Shown: piece by piece, positions 1-7,740 of the stretch | Position numbering within the stretch: the stretch's first letter is position 1 | Layout of the letters: every line of letters starts with the position of its first letter | NCBI GenBank assembly: GCA_002347405.1 | Contig: DDXB01000064.1 | Span: 33,769 to 83,749 of the forward strand | Source: Rhodocyclaceae bacterium UBA2271 | GTDB taxonomy: Bacteria > Pseudomonadota > Gammaproteobacteria > Burkholderiales > Rhodocyclaceae | Direction: 5' to 3' | DNA: 49,981 nucleotides | The notes under the pieces: generated by a model | The model's input: the letters and a program-made list of their open reading frames with translations, nothing else | Database searches by the model: none | What the model was told of the DNA's origin: nothing | Made by a program: the position numbers and the translations under genes

Positions 1-50
1 GCCGTGCTCGCCGTGCCGCCGTGGTGAGTCTTTCTTTTGAGGTAAATATC

Positions 51-863
51 ATGAAAATTACATTCATCGGTGGCGGCAACATGGCCACTGCCTTGATCGG
101 CGGCCTGAAGAAGCAAGGGTTTTCAGTCGCCGGAATTCAGGTCGTAGAACCCGTTTCCGAGGCGCGCGAGCAGCTCACCGAATCGTTCGGGGTGCGCTGC
201 ACGCCGGCCATCGATGCCGCGGCTCTCAGTTGCGAGGTGCTGGTGCTGGCGGTCAAGCCGCAGCAGATGAAGGAAGCCTTGGCGCCGGCCACAGGCAAAC
301 TCACCAATCAGATGGTCATCAGCATCGCGGCCGGCCTGCGGCTGGCCGACATCGGCCGCTGGCTGGGCGGCTATGCGCGCCTGATCCGCGCCATGCCCAA
401 CACCCCGGCCCTGATCGGCGTCGGCATCAGCGGACTCTACGCTGATCCGACGGTCGACCGCGAAGGGCGCATCGTCGCGGAAAAGATCCTCGCCGCCGTC
501 GGCCGTACGCTCTGGATCGAGGATGAGACGTTAATGGATGTCGTCACCGCCGTTTCAGGCAGCGGCCCTGCCTACGTGTTCTATTTCATCGAATCCCTGC
601 AAAATGCCGGTACCGAGTTGGGACTGCCGCCTGAAACCGCCCGCCTGCTGGCGGTCGAAACCTTTCTCGGCGCCGCACGCCTGGCTGAAGCCAGCAACGA
701 CCCGGTCAATGTCCTGCGCGAGCGCGTCACCTCCCGCGGCGGCACCACCGCCGCCGCACTGGATGCCTTTGCCGCAGCCGACATTGCCGCGGCGATTGCC
801 AGGGGCGTGGCAGCCGCCGCGGCACGCGGTCGCGAAATGTGCGACCAACTCGGCAAAAGCTGA
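51..863 (+). CDS. proC: Pyrroline-5-carboxylate reductase
   Basis: Last step of proline synthesis: NAD(P)H-dependent reduction of pyrroline-5-carboxylate, in the cytoplasm. The 270-residue protein is family length. It opens with the Rossmann motif GGGNMATALIGG and carries the P5CR signature in its C-terminal half (VSGSGPAYVFYFIESL, then RGGTTAAAL). I start at ATG 51 because GAGGT lies 8 bases upstream; an in-frame GTG at 21 would add ten residues not expected for the family. It heads the order proC-yggT-yggU, usual in betaproteobacteria. The 50 bases before it are probably the tail of an upstream gene, too short to identify. Confidence 0.96.
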   Translation: MKITFIGGGNMATALIGGLKKQGFSVAGIQVVEPVSEAREQLTESFGVRCTPAIDAAALSCEVLVLAVKPQQMKEALAPATGKLTNQMVISIAAGLRLADIGRWLGGYARLIRAMPNTPALIGVGISGLYADPTVDREGRIVAEKILAAVGRTLWIEDETLMDVVTAVSGSGPAYVFYFIESLQNAGTELGLPPETARLLAVETFLGAARLAEASNDPVNVLRERVTSRGGTTAAALDAFAAADIAAAIARGVAAAAARGREMCDQLGKS

Positions 864-871
864 AGGAGAAA

Positions 872-958
872 ATGATGGCCCCCCACACTCGCAAAATCAA
901 CTCGCTGCCCCCCACAGGGGGGCGCATGCCTCCTTGGGGCGGCCCTACGGAGGCATGA
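872..958 (+). CDS. 28-residue ORF bridging proC and yggT, encoded by a repeat
   Basis: An AAGGAG site at 864-869 precedes ATG 872 (second ATG at 875), nine bases after the proC stop. The frame runs through a dispersed hairpin element and ends in TGA 956-958, overlapping the yggT ATG at 955-957 as ATGA. The peptide is rich in Pro and Gly and resembles the rsmD/coaD bridging peptide (shared pattern LPPxGGxMxPWxGP). I infer a coupling peptide, or the original yggT initiation site separated from its gene by repeat insertion. There is no sign of a folded product. Confidence 0.4.
   Translation: MMAPHTRKINSLPPTGGRMPPWGGPTEA
879..957 (-). repeat. Short hairpin element (S type) in the yggT leader
   Basis: Reads on the - strand as a 9-bp stem (925-933 with 949-957) around a 15-base loop, then a C6/G6 hairpin near 908-923 and a GTGGGGGGC-like end at 879-888. 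The 3' arm of the main stem contains both GGAGG (949-953) and the yggT ATG, so the mRNA hairpin should mask the start site. It is homologous to elements at 12510-12589, 31542-31689 and 49957-49981. Confidence 0.8.
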
Positions 959-1527
959 GCACCATGCTGGCGCAAATTGTTTCCCTGCTGCTGGGCACTG
1001 CCGCCAGCCTGCTGGCGATCGCCTTCCTGGCGCGCACCCTGATGCAAATGGCGCGGGCGCCGTTTCGCAACCCGGTCGGCCAGTTCATCACGGCGTTGAC
1101 CAATTGGGCAGTCCTGCCATTGCGGCGGGTGATTCCCGGGCTGTTCGGCATCGACCTCGCCAGCGTGTTTGCCGCCTGGTTGACGCAAATTGCCTATCTC
1201 GGCGTGATGGCCGGACTGACGGGTGTGCTGTCGGTGGCGCCTGACGCCATGCTCGGCATCGTCTGGCTGGCGTTTCTCGCTGTCTTGCGCATTGCCGTTT
1301 ACCTGCTGATGGGTGTGATCATCATTGCCGCGCTGCTGTCGTGGATCAACCCCCACTCACCCTTCGCACCCCTCTTCGACGCGCTCTCCCGGCCCATGCT
1401 GAACCCGGTGCGCCGCCTGCTGCCGACACTGGGTGGCATCGACCTCTCGCCACTGGTGGTGCTGGTGCTGCTCCAGGTGGCGCTCGTCGTGCTGGCCGGC
1501 TTGCAGCCGGCGAGGTTCATGTTTTGA
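955..1527 (+). CDS. yggT: YggT family integral membrane protein
   Basis: A 190-residue inner-membrane protein with two YggT repeats, each a hydrophobic hairpin followed by a PxxxxI-type segment: NPVGQFITALTNWAVLPLRRVIP near residue 35 and FDALSRPMLNPVRRLLP near residue 140. Four or more membrane segments are visible. The family is linked to osmotic tolerance and to membrane or division functions; the exact role is not settled. ATG 955 is chosen because GGAGG lies just upstream and its frame overlaps the bridging ORF stop; ATG 964 is a possible alternative. The stop (1525-1527) overlaps the yggU start as TGATG, so the two are co-translated. Confidence 0.9.
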   Translation: MSTMLAQIVSLLLGTAASLLAIAFLARTLMQMARAPFRNPVGQFITALTNWAVLPLRRVIPGLFGIDLASVFAAWLTQIAYLGVMAGLTGVLSVAPDAMLGIVWLAFLAVLRIAVYLLMGVIIIAALLSWINPHSPFAPLFDALSRPMLNPVRRLLPTLGGIDLSPLVVLVLLQVALVVLAGLQPARFMF

Positions 1528-1829
1528 TGCCCGCCTGGTTACAGACGGACGGCGCGGCGGTGATCCTCAAGCTGCACATCCAGCCGGGAGCCAAAAACCC
1601 CGGCGTGGTTGGCCCGCATGGCGACGCACTGAAAATCCGCCTCGCGGCACCGCCGGTCGATGGCAAGGCCAATGCGGCACTGCTGGCCTTCATCGCCGCA
1701 AAAGTCGGCGTTGGCCGTACGGCGGTCGATCTGATCAGCGGGCCAGCGGCGCGCGCCAAGCGGGTACGCATCGCCGGCATCGCGTCAGACGCTATCGTAG
1801 CGGCCCTGACCGCCCACGGGGGCGACTGA
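1527..1829 (+). CDS. yggU: DUF167 / YggU family protein
   Basis: Small cytoplasmic protein of 100 residues. The family hallmark is visible as KIRLAAPPVDGKANAALLAF at about residues 32-51, preceded by HIQPGAKNPGV. The family has a compact alpha/beta fold and no firmly assigned biochemical role. The start at 1527 overlaps the yggT stop by one base, and this pairing is conserved in proteobacteria. A stretch near 1700-1722 resembles the dispersed GCCAGCGCCGACTTT motif, but the residues there fit the family alignment, so it may be chance. Confidence 0.9.
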   Translation: MPAWLQTDGAAVILKLHIQPGAKNPGVVGPHGDALKIRLAAPPVDGKANAALLAFIAAKVGVGRTAVDLISGPAARAKRVRIAGIASDAIVAALTAHGGD

Positions 1830-1834
1830 GCACG

Positions 1835-2671
1835 ATGGCCACCTACGCAATCGGCGACTTGCAGGGCTGTTACGATCCGCTGGCCCGCCTGCTCGACTAT
1901 CTGGATTTCTCGCCCGCGACGGATCGGCTGTGGTTTGTCGGCGATCTGGTCAACCGCGGCCCGCAATCGCTGCAGGTACTGCGCTTCGTCAAGGGACTGG
2001 GCAACGCGGCAGTCAGCGTGCTCGGCAACCACGACCTGCACCTGCTCATGCAATCCGCGGGATATGGCAAGGCCAGCAAGGAAGACACGCTCGACCCCAT
2101 TCTGACCGCGCCCGACTGCGCTGAACTGATGGACTGGTTGCGCGCACTCCCCTTGTTCCATGTCGAGGGAGACATGGCCATGGTACACGCCGGCCTGCTG
2201 CCGGCATGGAATGTCGCACAGGCCCAGGCCTTGTCCGACGAGGCCTCGGCCGCACTCTCCTCACCCGACTATTGCGAATTCCTGGCCAATATGTGGGGCT
2301 CCGAGCCGGACGGCTGGCGCGACGACCTCGCCGGCTGGGACCGGTTGCGCGTGGTGGTGAATGCCATGACGCGCATGCGCTTCGTCACCGCCGACGGCCG
2401 CATGGAATTTCGCGCGCCGGGCGCCAAGGGCCCGCCGGAACGCGGCCCGGCGGACTGCGTGCCGTGGTTCGACGCACCCGACCGCAACAGCGCCGATCAC
2501 ACCATCGTCTGCGGCCACTGGTCCGCCCTCGGTTTCAGGCAGACGGCCACCCTGCTGGCGCTGGATTCCGGCTGCCTGTGGGGCGGCAGCCTGACCGCCG
2601 TGCGCCTCGATGACCGCCGGGTCTTCCAGATGCCGTGCGGGCAACTGGCCCGGCCGACGGGCTGGCAGTAA
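1835..2671 (+). CDS. apaH: Symmetrical diadenosine tetraphosphatase
   Basis: Hydrolyses Ap4A symmetrically to two ADP. It is a calcineurin-like metallophosphoesterase of 278 residues, typical for ApaH. Metal-binding motifs occur in order: GDLQGCYD (residue 7), GDLVNRG (36), GNHD (67), VHAGLLP (about 112), GHWSALGF (about 228) and LDSGCLWGG (about 243). ATG 1835 is six bases after the yggU stop, so it belongs to the same transcription unit. Nothing looks damaged. It is the last + strand gene before a repeat-filled convergent intergenic region. Confidence 0.95.
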   Translation: MATYAIGDLQGCYDPLARLLDYLDFSPATDRLWFVGDLVNRGPQSLQVLRFVKGLGNAAVSVLGNHDLHLLMQSAGYGKASKEDTLDPILTAPDCAELMDWLRALPLFHVEGDMAMVHAGLLPAWNVAQAQALSDEASAALSSPDYCEFLANMWGSEPDGWRDDLAGWDRLRVVVNAMTRMRFVTADGRMEFRAPGAKGPPERGPADCVPWFDAPDRNSADHTIVCGHWSALGFRQTATLLALDSGCLWGGSLTAVRLDDRRVFQMPCGQLARPTGWQ

Positions 2672-2680
2672 TGCCCGCAG

Positions 2681-2832
2681 TAAGGCCCGCCCACCCCCGG
2701 CCCCTCCCTCGCGGGAGGGGTGACTGTTGCTCGCTTCGCTCGTTTATTACGGGGAGCTCCCGTTCATTGATGGGCGCGGGTTGCGGCTGGTGCCGCATGC
2801 CGTCTCGCCTTGGGGCAGCCCGGCGGCGAGAC
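2681..2832 (-). repeat. Long hairpin element (L type) between apaH and the PEP-CTERM gene
   Basis: Full-length homolog, on the - strand, of the element at 36819-36971. It carries the 15-base loop hairpin (stem GTCTCGCC 2802-2809 with GGCGAGAC 2825-2832), then an ACGGG..CCCGT palindrome (2750-2765), an AAACGAGCGAAGCGAG stretch, CAACAGTCACC, a CCTCCCGCGAGGGAGG palindrome, and the end GGGCGGGCCTTAC next to the apaH stop. It fills most of a 318-bp gap that holds no gene. Confidence 0.8.
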
Positions 2833-2853
2833 TGCGGGGTGTTGCTGATGGGC

Positions 2854-2876
2854 GCCGTCCCGTCAGCGCCGACTTT
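2854..2876 (+). repeat. Dispersed GCCAGCGCCGACTTT motif, intergenic copy
   Basis: Copy with one change (GTCAGCGCCGACTTT), preceded by GCCGTCC as in most other copies. It lies 22 bases beyond the L-type hairpin. See the copies at 8363, 14017, 15834, 21217, 29875, 33046 and 46956. Confidence 0.7.
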
Positions 2877-2947
2877 CCGATGACTGCTGAAATTTGGCTG
2901 GCAGTTCTCGACTTAAGCGATCGGCTCTTCTATTGGCCTGAAACGAC

Positions 2948-2973
2948 AAGCGCCCCGAGAGGCGCTTGGTTTT
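2948..2973. terminator. Candidate bidirectional terminator hairpin
   Basis: AAGCGCC (2948-2954), a six-base loop, GGCGCTT (2961-2967), then GGTTTT on the + strand. It lies between convergent apaH and the PEP-CTERM gene, 17 bases past the latter's stop. The T tract is short, so strength is uncertain. Confidence 0.6.
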
Positions 2974-2989
2974 GCATAAGGTGTTGGCT

Positions 2990-3712
2990 CTAGCTCCTGC
3001 GCCGCCTCAAGCCAGCGATTCCGGCAAGCCCTAGCCCAACCAATGCGAGGCTGGCCGGCTCCGGGATGCCATTCGTCGGTTCTAAACGCTCTGTGGTCCG
3101 AATGCCAAACGTGAACCCATGCCAGAACTCGGGATCAGGAACCGTCCATGAAAACGTCGAATATGTGCCAATGAATTGGATCGTTCCCGCGCCTTCCCAG
3201 CCCTCCAGAACATTACCGGGTTGCTGAATTAAAGTGCCGGTACCCCAGCAGCAGGTTGGCCCTTGGCTCAGAATGGTGAAAGGCGAGTCAAACACATAGG
3301 TGGCCGAGTCGCCCCCCGAACCCAGCGTCGTAACTGCCATGATCGGATCCTTGATGGCTTCCGACAGCGTAACGCGGTAAGTCATGTTTTGAGTTCCAAC
3401 GAGTTGAATACCCTCGTAGGTCGAGGCATTGTCAACTTGAGCGCTTACGTAAGCGGTTGTCGGGTTCCAAAGATAATTACCGGTAACCCCCAAGTATGAG
3501 CCTGGGGCGCCACTCGCGGTCAATGCATCAAAGGTTACGGTAACCGCAGGCCCGCTGCTCGGCGTAATAACCCCCGAAGCCGTACCGCCTGCTGGGTTCC
3601 ACTCAGTCCAATCAACGTAGTAATACGGAGCTGCGGAAGCGCCAAGCGGCAAAACAAGTCCAATGGCTGCCAACATGGCAGCAAGAATATTCTTTTTTTT
3701 CAGTGTGTTCAT
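2990..3712 (-). CDS. PEP-CTERM sorting domain protein
   Basis: Secreted protein of 240 residues with a cleavable signal peptide (lysine-rich N terminus, hydrophobic core, likely cut after ASA near residue 26). Its C-terminal sorting signal is PEPASLALVGLGLAGIAGL followed by RRRRS: the PEP motif, a transmembrane helix and a basic tail processed by an exosortase. The central 190 residues are Gly, Thr and Ser rich and match no family I recognise. ATG 3712 is chosen because GGGGGT precedes it and the signal peptide starts there. Such proteins are exported with exopolysaccharide in EpsH/exosortase bacteria. The gene stands alone; base composition upstream is notably AT-rich. Confidence 0.88.
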   Translation of the reverse strand: MNTLKKKNILAAMLAAIGLVLPLGASAAPYYYVDWTEWNPAGGTASGVITPSSGPAVTVTFDALTASGAPGSYLGVTGNYLWNPTTAYVSAQVDNASTYEGIQLVGTQNMTYRVTLSEAIKDPIMAVTTLGSGGDSATYVFDSPFTILSQGPTCCWGTGTLIQQPGNVLEGWEGAGTIQFIGTYSTFSWTVPDPEFWHGFTFGIRTTERLEPTNGIPEPASLALVGLGLAGIAGLRRRRS

Positions 3713-3763
3713 ATCAACCCCCAATGAATAAAAGCCAGACAATTAAGCGGCTATTATCACTAA

Positions 3764-3779
3764 GCATTTAGCATGCCAA
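3764..3779 (-). promoter_or_regulatory. Candidate sigma-54 promoter of the PEP-CTERM gene
   Basis: On the - strand TTGGCATGCTAAATGC has GG and GC separated by exactly ten bases, as the -24/-12 sigma-54 consensus requires (TGGCAC-N5-TTGC); the -12 box reads ATGC. Transcription would start near 3752, giving a leader of about 40 bases. PEP-CTERM genes in exosortase systems are often controlled by the PrsK/PrsR two-component pair acting with sigma-54, which fits. The 226-bp gap 3743-3968 holds no other recognisable feature. Confidence 0.55.
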
Positions 3780-3968
3780 CGGATGATATTAATTACATTA
3801 CAATGCGTTAAGCATCATTACACTTCTCAGGCTTGGCTTTCTGTAAATTATTCCGACACGCAATTACACATGACATAGGGTCGGAGTTGTTGGTTTTGGC
3901 CGCAAGTCGCCGTACCCCATGCGAGGGATTTCATACCGGCTTGGGGTGCGCAGTCCCGCAAGGGACGA

Positions 3969-5059
<1,091 letters not shown>

Positions 5060-5063
<4 letters not shown>

Positions 5064-5782
5064 GATTTTCCTTCGTTAGACGATGAGGCCCCACCGCCGG
5101 GCCGCCCCAAGGCGGGGCCAGCCAACGAACCGGAGCCGCGTAGCGGCGAACCTCCGTCACCCCCGCCCTCAGGGCGGGGGCTGGGGGGTGGGGGCGTTAT
5201 CTTTGCATTGATTTTCTGGGTCGCGGCGTTGAAGTCACTCCTGGCAAGCAGCGGCCAGGCCAATAATGCGCGATCGATGGCGGCGTCGATTTCGCCGGCT
5301 TCTTCCTTCTTCGGCGGCTTCAGCACGTAATTCACCACCTCGTTGCGGTCGCCCGGATGGCCGATGCCGATGCGCAGCCGCCAATAATCCTGGGTGCCCA
5401 GATGGCTGGTGATGTCTTTCAGGCCATTGTGGCCACCCAGGCCACCGCCGAACTTGAGCCGCAACTGGCCGGGCGGAATGTCGAGTTCGTCATGCACCAC
5501 CAGCATTTCGGCTGGCTCGATGCGATAAAAATTGGCCAGGGCCTGCACCGACTGACCGGAACGGTTCATGAATGTCTGCGGCATCAGCAGCCAGACCCCA
5601 CCGGGCACGCCACTGAGGCGTGCGTTGGCCGCCAGGCCGTGGAAGCGCGCCTCGCGAGAGAAGCTGACGCCCAGGTCGGCGCCCAGCCGCTCACAAAACC
5701 AAAACCCGGCGTTGTGCCGGGTTTTGGAGTAGTCGGGCCCCGGATTGCCAAGACCGACAATGAGTTTGATGGGAACAGCCAA
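5060..5782 (-). CDS. pth: Peptidyl-tRNA hydrolase with a repeat-encoded C-terminal tail
   Basis: Releases peptides from peptidyl-tRNA dropped by ribosomes. The motifs GLGNPGPDYSKTRHNAGFW (catalytic His about residue 22), MNRSG (about 71), VHDELD (about 96) and GGGLGGHNGLKDI (about 114) are intact. The start is TTG 5782 with AGGTG six bases upstream; an in-frame TGA two codons earlier excludes extension. The usual length is about 190 residues. Here the last 40-45 (Pro, Gly and Ser rich, from ITPPPPSPRPEGG on) are encoded by a dispersed hairpin repeat and should be disordered. The stop overlaps the ychF start. Confidence 0.94.
5085..5200 (+). repeat. Hairpin element inside the 3' end of pth
   Basis: Contains the conserved 15-base loop (5096-5110) flanked by GGCCCCACC (5087-5095) and GGCGGGGCC (5111-5119), pairing eight of nine, then a palindrome around CCCCGCCC/GGGCGGGG (5162-5180). 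It is translated as the C-terminal extension of Pth, so the pth stop still meets the ychF start. Confidence 0.7.
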
Positions 5783-5785
5783 TGG

Positions 5786-5836
5786 TCACACCTCGCCTGG
5801 CAACCGGGTCGCCTTGCGGCGGCCCGGCGGCAGCAT
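5786..5836 (-). CDS. 16-residue ORF bridging rplY and pth, in a degenerate hairpin element
   Basis: The ATG (5834-5836) overlaps the rplY TAA as TAATG. The frame runs through a copy of the hairpin core (GCCGGGCCGCCGCAAG) and ends at TGA 5786-5788, three bases before the pth TTG. The peptide starts MLPPGRRKA, close to MLSPGRPEKA of the accC/prmA bridging ORF. No function is implied beyond possible translational coupling. Confidence 0.35.
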   Translation of the reverse strand: MLPPGRRKATRLPGEV

Positions 5837-6510
5837 TACTTCTTCTCGGCCTTCTTGTCCGCTTCGGCGGCCGGCTTCTTCTCGGTGGTGATCTGTGTTT
5901 CAGCCGGTGCAGCGGCGGCCTCCATCTCTTCCTCTACGACCGCGGCGCCAATCATGACAATGCCGGCCACGACGGGGTCACCCTCGCCGTGGAATACCAC
6001 CGACACGCCGGCAGGCAGCTTGAGCTGGGAGAGATGAAGCGATTCGCCCATGCCGAGATCCTTGAGGTCGACTTCGATGAACGAAGGCAGATCCTTGGGC
6101 AGACAGGTGACATCGAGTTCGTTCATGCCGTGGTGTGCCATGCCGCCGCCGAGTTTGACGCCCGGAGCGATTTCGGCGTTGATGAAGTGCAGCGGCACCT
6201 TCTGGTGAATGGCGTGGGTCGCATCGATGCGCTGGAAGTCGACGTGCTTGATCTGCAGCTTGTAGGCATGCATCTGCACGTCGCGCAGCAGGCACATTTC
6301 CACTTTGCCGTCGATGCTCATGTTGACGACCGAAGAGCGGAAGGCTTCCTTGCGCAGCGCCTGGAAAATGACGTTGTGCTCGAATTCGATCATTTGCGGG
6401 ACGGCAGCGCCGCCATAGATGATGCCGGGAACCCGGCCGGCACGACGCAGGCGGCGGCTCGCACTCGATCCCTGCAGTTCGCGTTTGTAGGCGTTGATTT
6501 CAAATTGCAT
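5836..6510 (-). CDS. rplY: 50S ribosomal protein L25/general stress protein Ctc
   Basis: 5S rRNA-binding protein of the large subunit. The long, Ctc-type form of 224 residues has an N-terminal L25 domain (FEINAYKRELQGSSASRRLRR, then GRVPGIIYGG) and a C-terminal beta domain ending in an acidic/Lys-rich tail (EEEMEAAAAP..DKKAEKK). ATG 6510 follows TGGAGT at good spacing. It lies between prs and pth, the common order in betaproteobacteria. Nothing unusual in the coding part; the hairpin-derived bridging ORF begins on its stop codon. Confidence 0.95.
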   Translation of the reverse strand: MQFEINAYKRELQGSSASRRLRRAGRVPGIIYGGAAVPQMIEFEHNVIFQALRKEAFRSSVVNMSIDGKVEMCLLRDVQMHAYKLQIKHVDFQRIDATHAIHQKVPLHFINAEIAPGVKLGGGMAHHGMNELDVTCLPKDLPSFIEVDLKDLGMGESLHLSQLKLPAGVSVVFHGEGDPVVAGIVMIGAAVVEEEMEAAAAPAETQITTEKKPAAEADKKAEKK

Positions 6511-6572
6511 GATTTACTCCAGAAAATGCCCTGTCCGCGACCAGACAGAGCGGTTATAAAACTGTGGCAGGC

Positions 6573-7523
6573 TTATTCCATGAAGAGCGAGGACACCGAC
6601 TCTTCATTGCTGATGCGGATGATGGTTTCGGCGAGCAGGCCGGCGATCGATACCACGCGGATGCGGTCGCAGGCCATGGCCTCCTGGGAGAGCGGTATGG
6701 TGTCGGTGACGACCACTTCGTCGAGATCGGATGCGGCGATGCGTTCGATGGCGCCCCCCGACAACACCGGGTGGGTGCAATAGGCCATGACGCGTTTCGC
6801 GCCATGCTCCTTGAGCGCGCGGGCCGCCTTGCACAGCGTGCCGGAGGTATCGACGATGTCGTCCATGATGACGCAGCTACGACCTTCGACATCGCCGATG
6901 ATGTGCATCACTTCGGAAACGTTGGCGCGCGGACGGCGCTTGTCGATGATGGCCAGATCGGTTTCGAGGCGTTTCGCGGCGGCGCGGGCGCGCAGCACGC
7001 CACCGACGTCGGGCGAAACCACCAGCAGATCTTCGTGGCGCTGCTTCCAGATATCGCCCAGCAGGATCGGCGTGGCGTAGATGTTGTCGACCGGAATGTC
7101 GAAGAAGCCCTGAATCTGGTCGGCGTGCAGATCGACGGTCAGCAGGCGCTGCACACCGGCGGCCTGCAGCATGTTGGCCACCACCTTTGCCGCGATCGGC
7201 ACACGTGCAGAGCGCGGCCGGCGATCCTGGCGGGCATAGCCGAAGTACGGTACGGCAGCGGTGATGCGTCCGGCCGAGGCGCGCTTCAGCGCATCGGCGA
7301 GGATGATCAGTTCCATCAGGTTGTCATTGGCCGGCGCACAGGTGGGCTGCAGAATGAAGGCATCCTTGCCGCGCACGTTTTCGAGCAGTTCGACATTGCT
7401 TTCGCCGTCGGAGAAGCGTCCCACCGTGCAGCGGCCCGGCGAGATGCTCAGACGCTTGGCAACGTCGGCCGCCAACTTGGGGTTGGCGTTGCCGGTGAAG
7501 ACCATCAGACTGTCGTAGGCCAT
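6573..7523 (-). CDS. prs: Ribose-phosphate pyrophosphokinase
   Basis: Makes PRPP from ribose 5-phosphate and ATP for purine, pyrimidine, His, Trp and NAD synthesis. The 316 residues match class I enzymes. Visible are the phosphate-binding FSDGE (about residue 38), the ATP-site RQDRRPR (about 100), DLHADQIQGFF (about 132) and the PRPP loop IMDDIVDTSGTL (about 220). It heads the rplY-pth-ychF group on the - strand and follows tRNA-Gln. Confidence 0.97.
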   Translation of the reverse strand: MAYDSLMVFTGNANPKLAADVAKRLSISPGRCTVGRFSDGESNVELLENVRGKDAFILQPTCAPANDNLMELIILADALKRASAGRITAAVPYFGYARQDRRPRSARVPIAAKVVANMLQAAGVQRLLTVDLHADQIQGFFDIPVDNIYATPILLGDIWKQRHEDLLVVSPDVGGVLRARAAAKRLETDLAIIDKRRPRANVSEVMHIIGDVEGRSCVIMDDIVDTSGTLCKAARALKEHGAKRVMAYCTHPVLSGGAIERIAASDLDEVVVTDTIPLSQEAMACDRIRVVSIAGLLAETIIRISNEESVSSLFME

Positions 7524-7564
7524 GCGGGCGTCTTCTCAGTGCGCTGCGTTGAAGAAAGCGGAAC

Positions 7565-7592
7565 GGGCAGCCACGGGTTTCCGTGACTGCCC
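7565..7592 (-). terminator. Strong hairpin between tRNA-Gln and prs
   Basis: GGGCAGCCACGG pairs with CCGTGACTGCCC around a four-base loop (11 of 12 pairs), 11 bases past the tRNA 3' end. No clear U tract follows, so it could be a terminator, a processing barrier or a leader hairpin of prs. Confidence 0.5.
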
Positions 7593-7602
7593 GGAATGAT
7601 TC

Positions 7603-7679
7603 TGGCTGGGGAGGAAGGATTCGAACCTTCGCATGCTGGAATCAAAATCCAGTGCCTTAACCAGCTTGGCGACTCCCCA
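7603..7679 (-). tRNA. tRNA-Gln (anticodon UUG)
   Basis: 77 bases with encoded CCA. The acceptor stem TGGGGAG pairs with CTCCCCA, the anticodon loop TTTTGAT between CTGGA and TCCAG gives UUG, and the T arm AAGGTTCGAATCCTT is standard. Placement between ispE and prs is conserved in betaproteobacteria. No integrase or attachment-site duplication is seen beside it. Confidence 0.97.
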
Positions 7680-7740
7680 AAATCGGTGCGCAAAAGCGTC
7701 AGCACGCCGAAAGGACGCGAATTTTCCGCGTTTTACGTTT

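Noticed and set aside
1..27. Frame ending TGA at 25-27, possible C terminus of the gene before proC.
   Set aside because: Only eight codons (AVLAVPPW), not like the expected YggS end; cannot be supported.
7603..7679. tRNA-Gln as an integration site for a mobile element.
   Set aside because: No integrase, no repeated tRNA 3' end nearby, and neighbours are in the conserved ispE-prs order.
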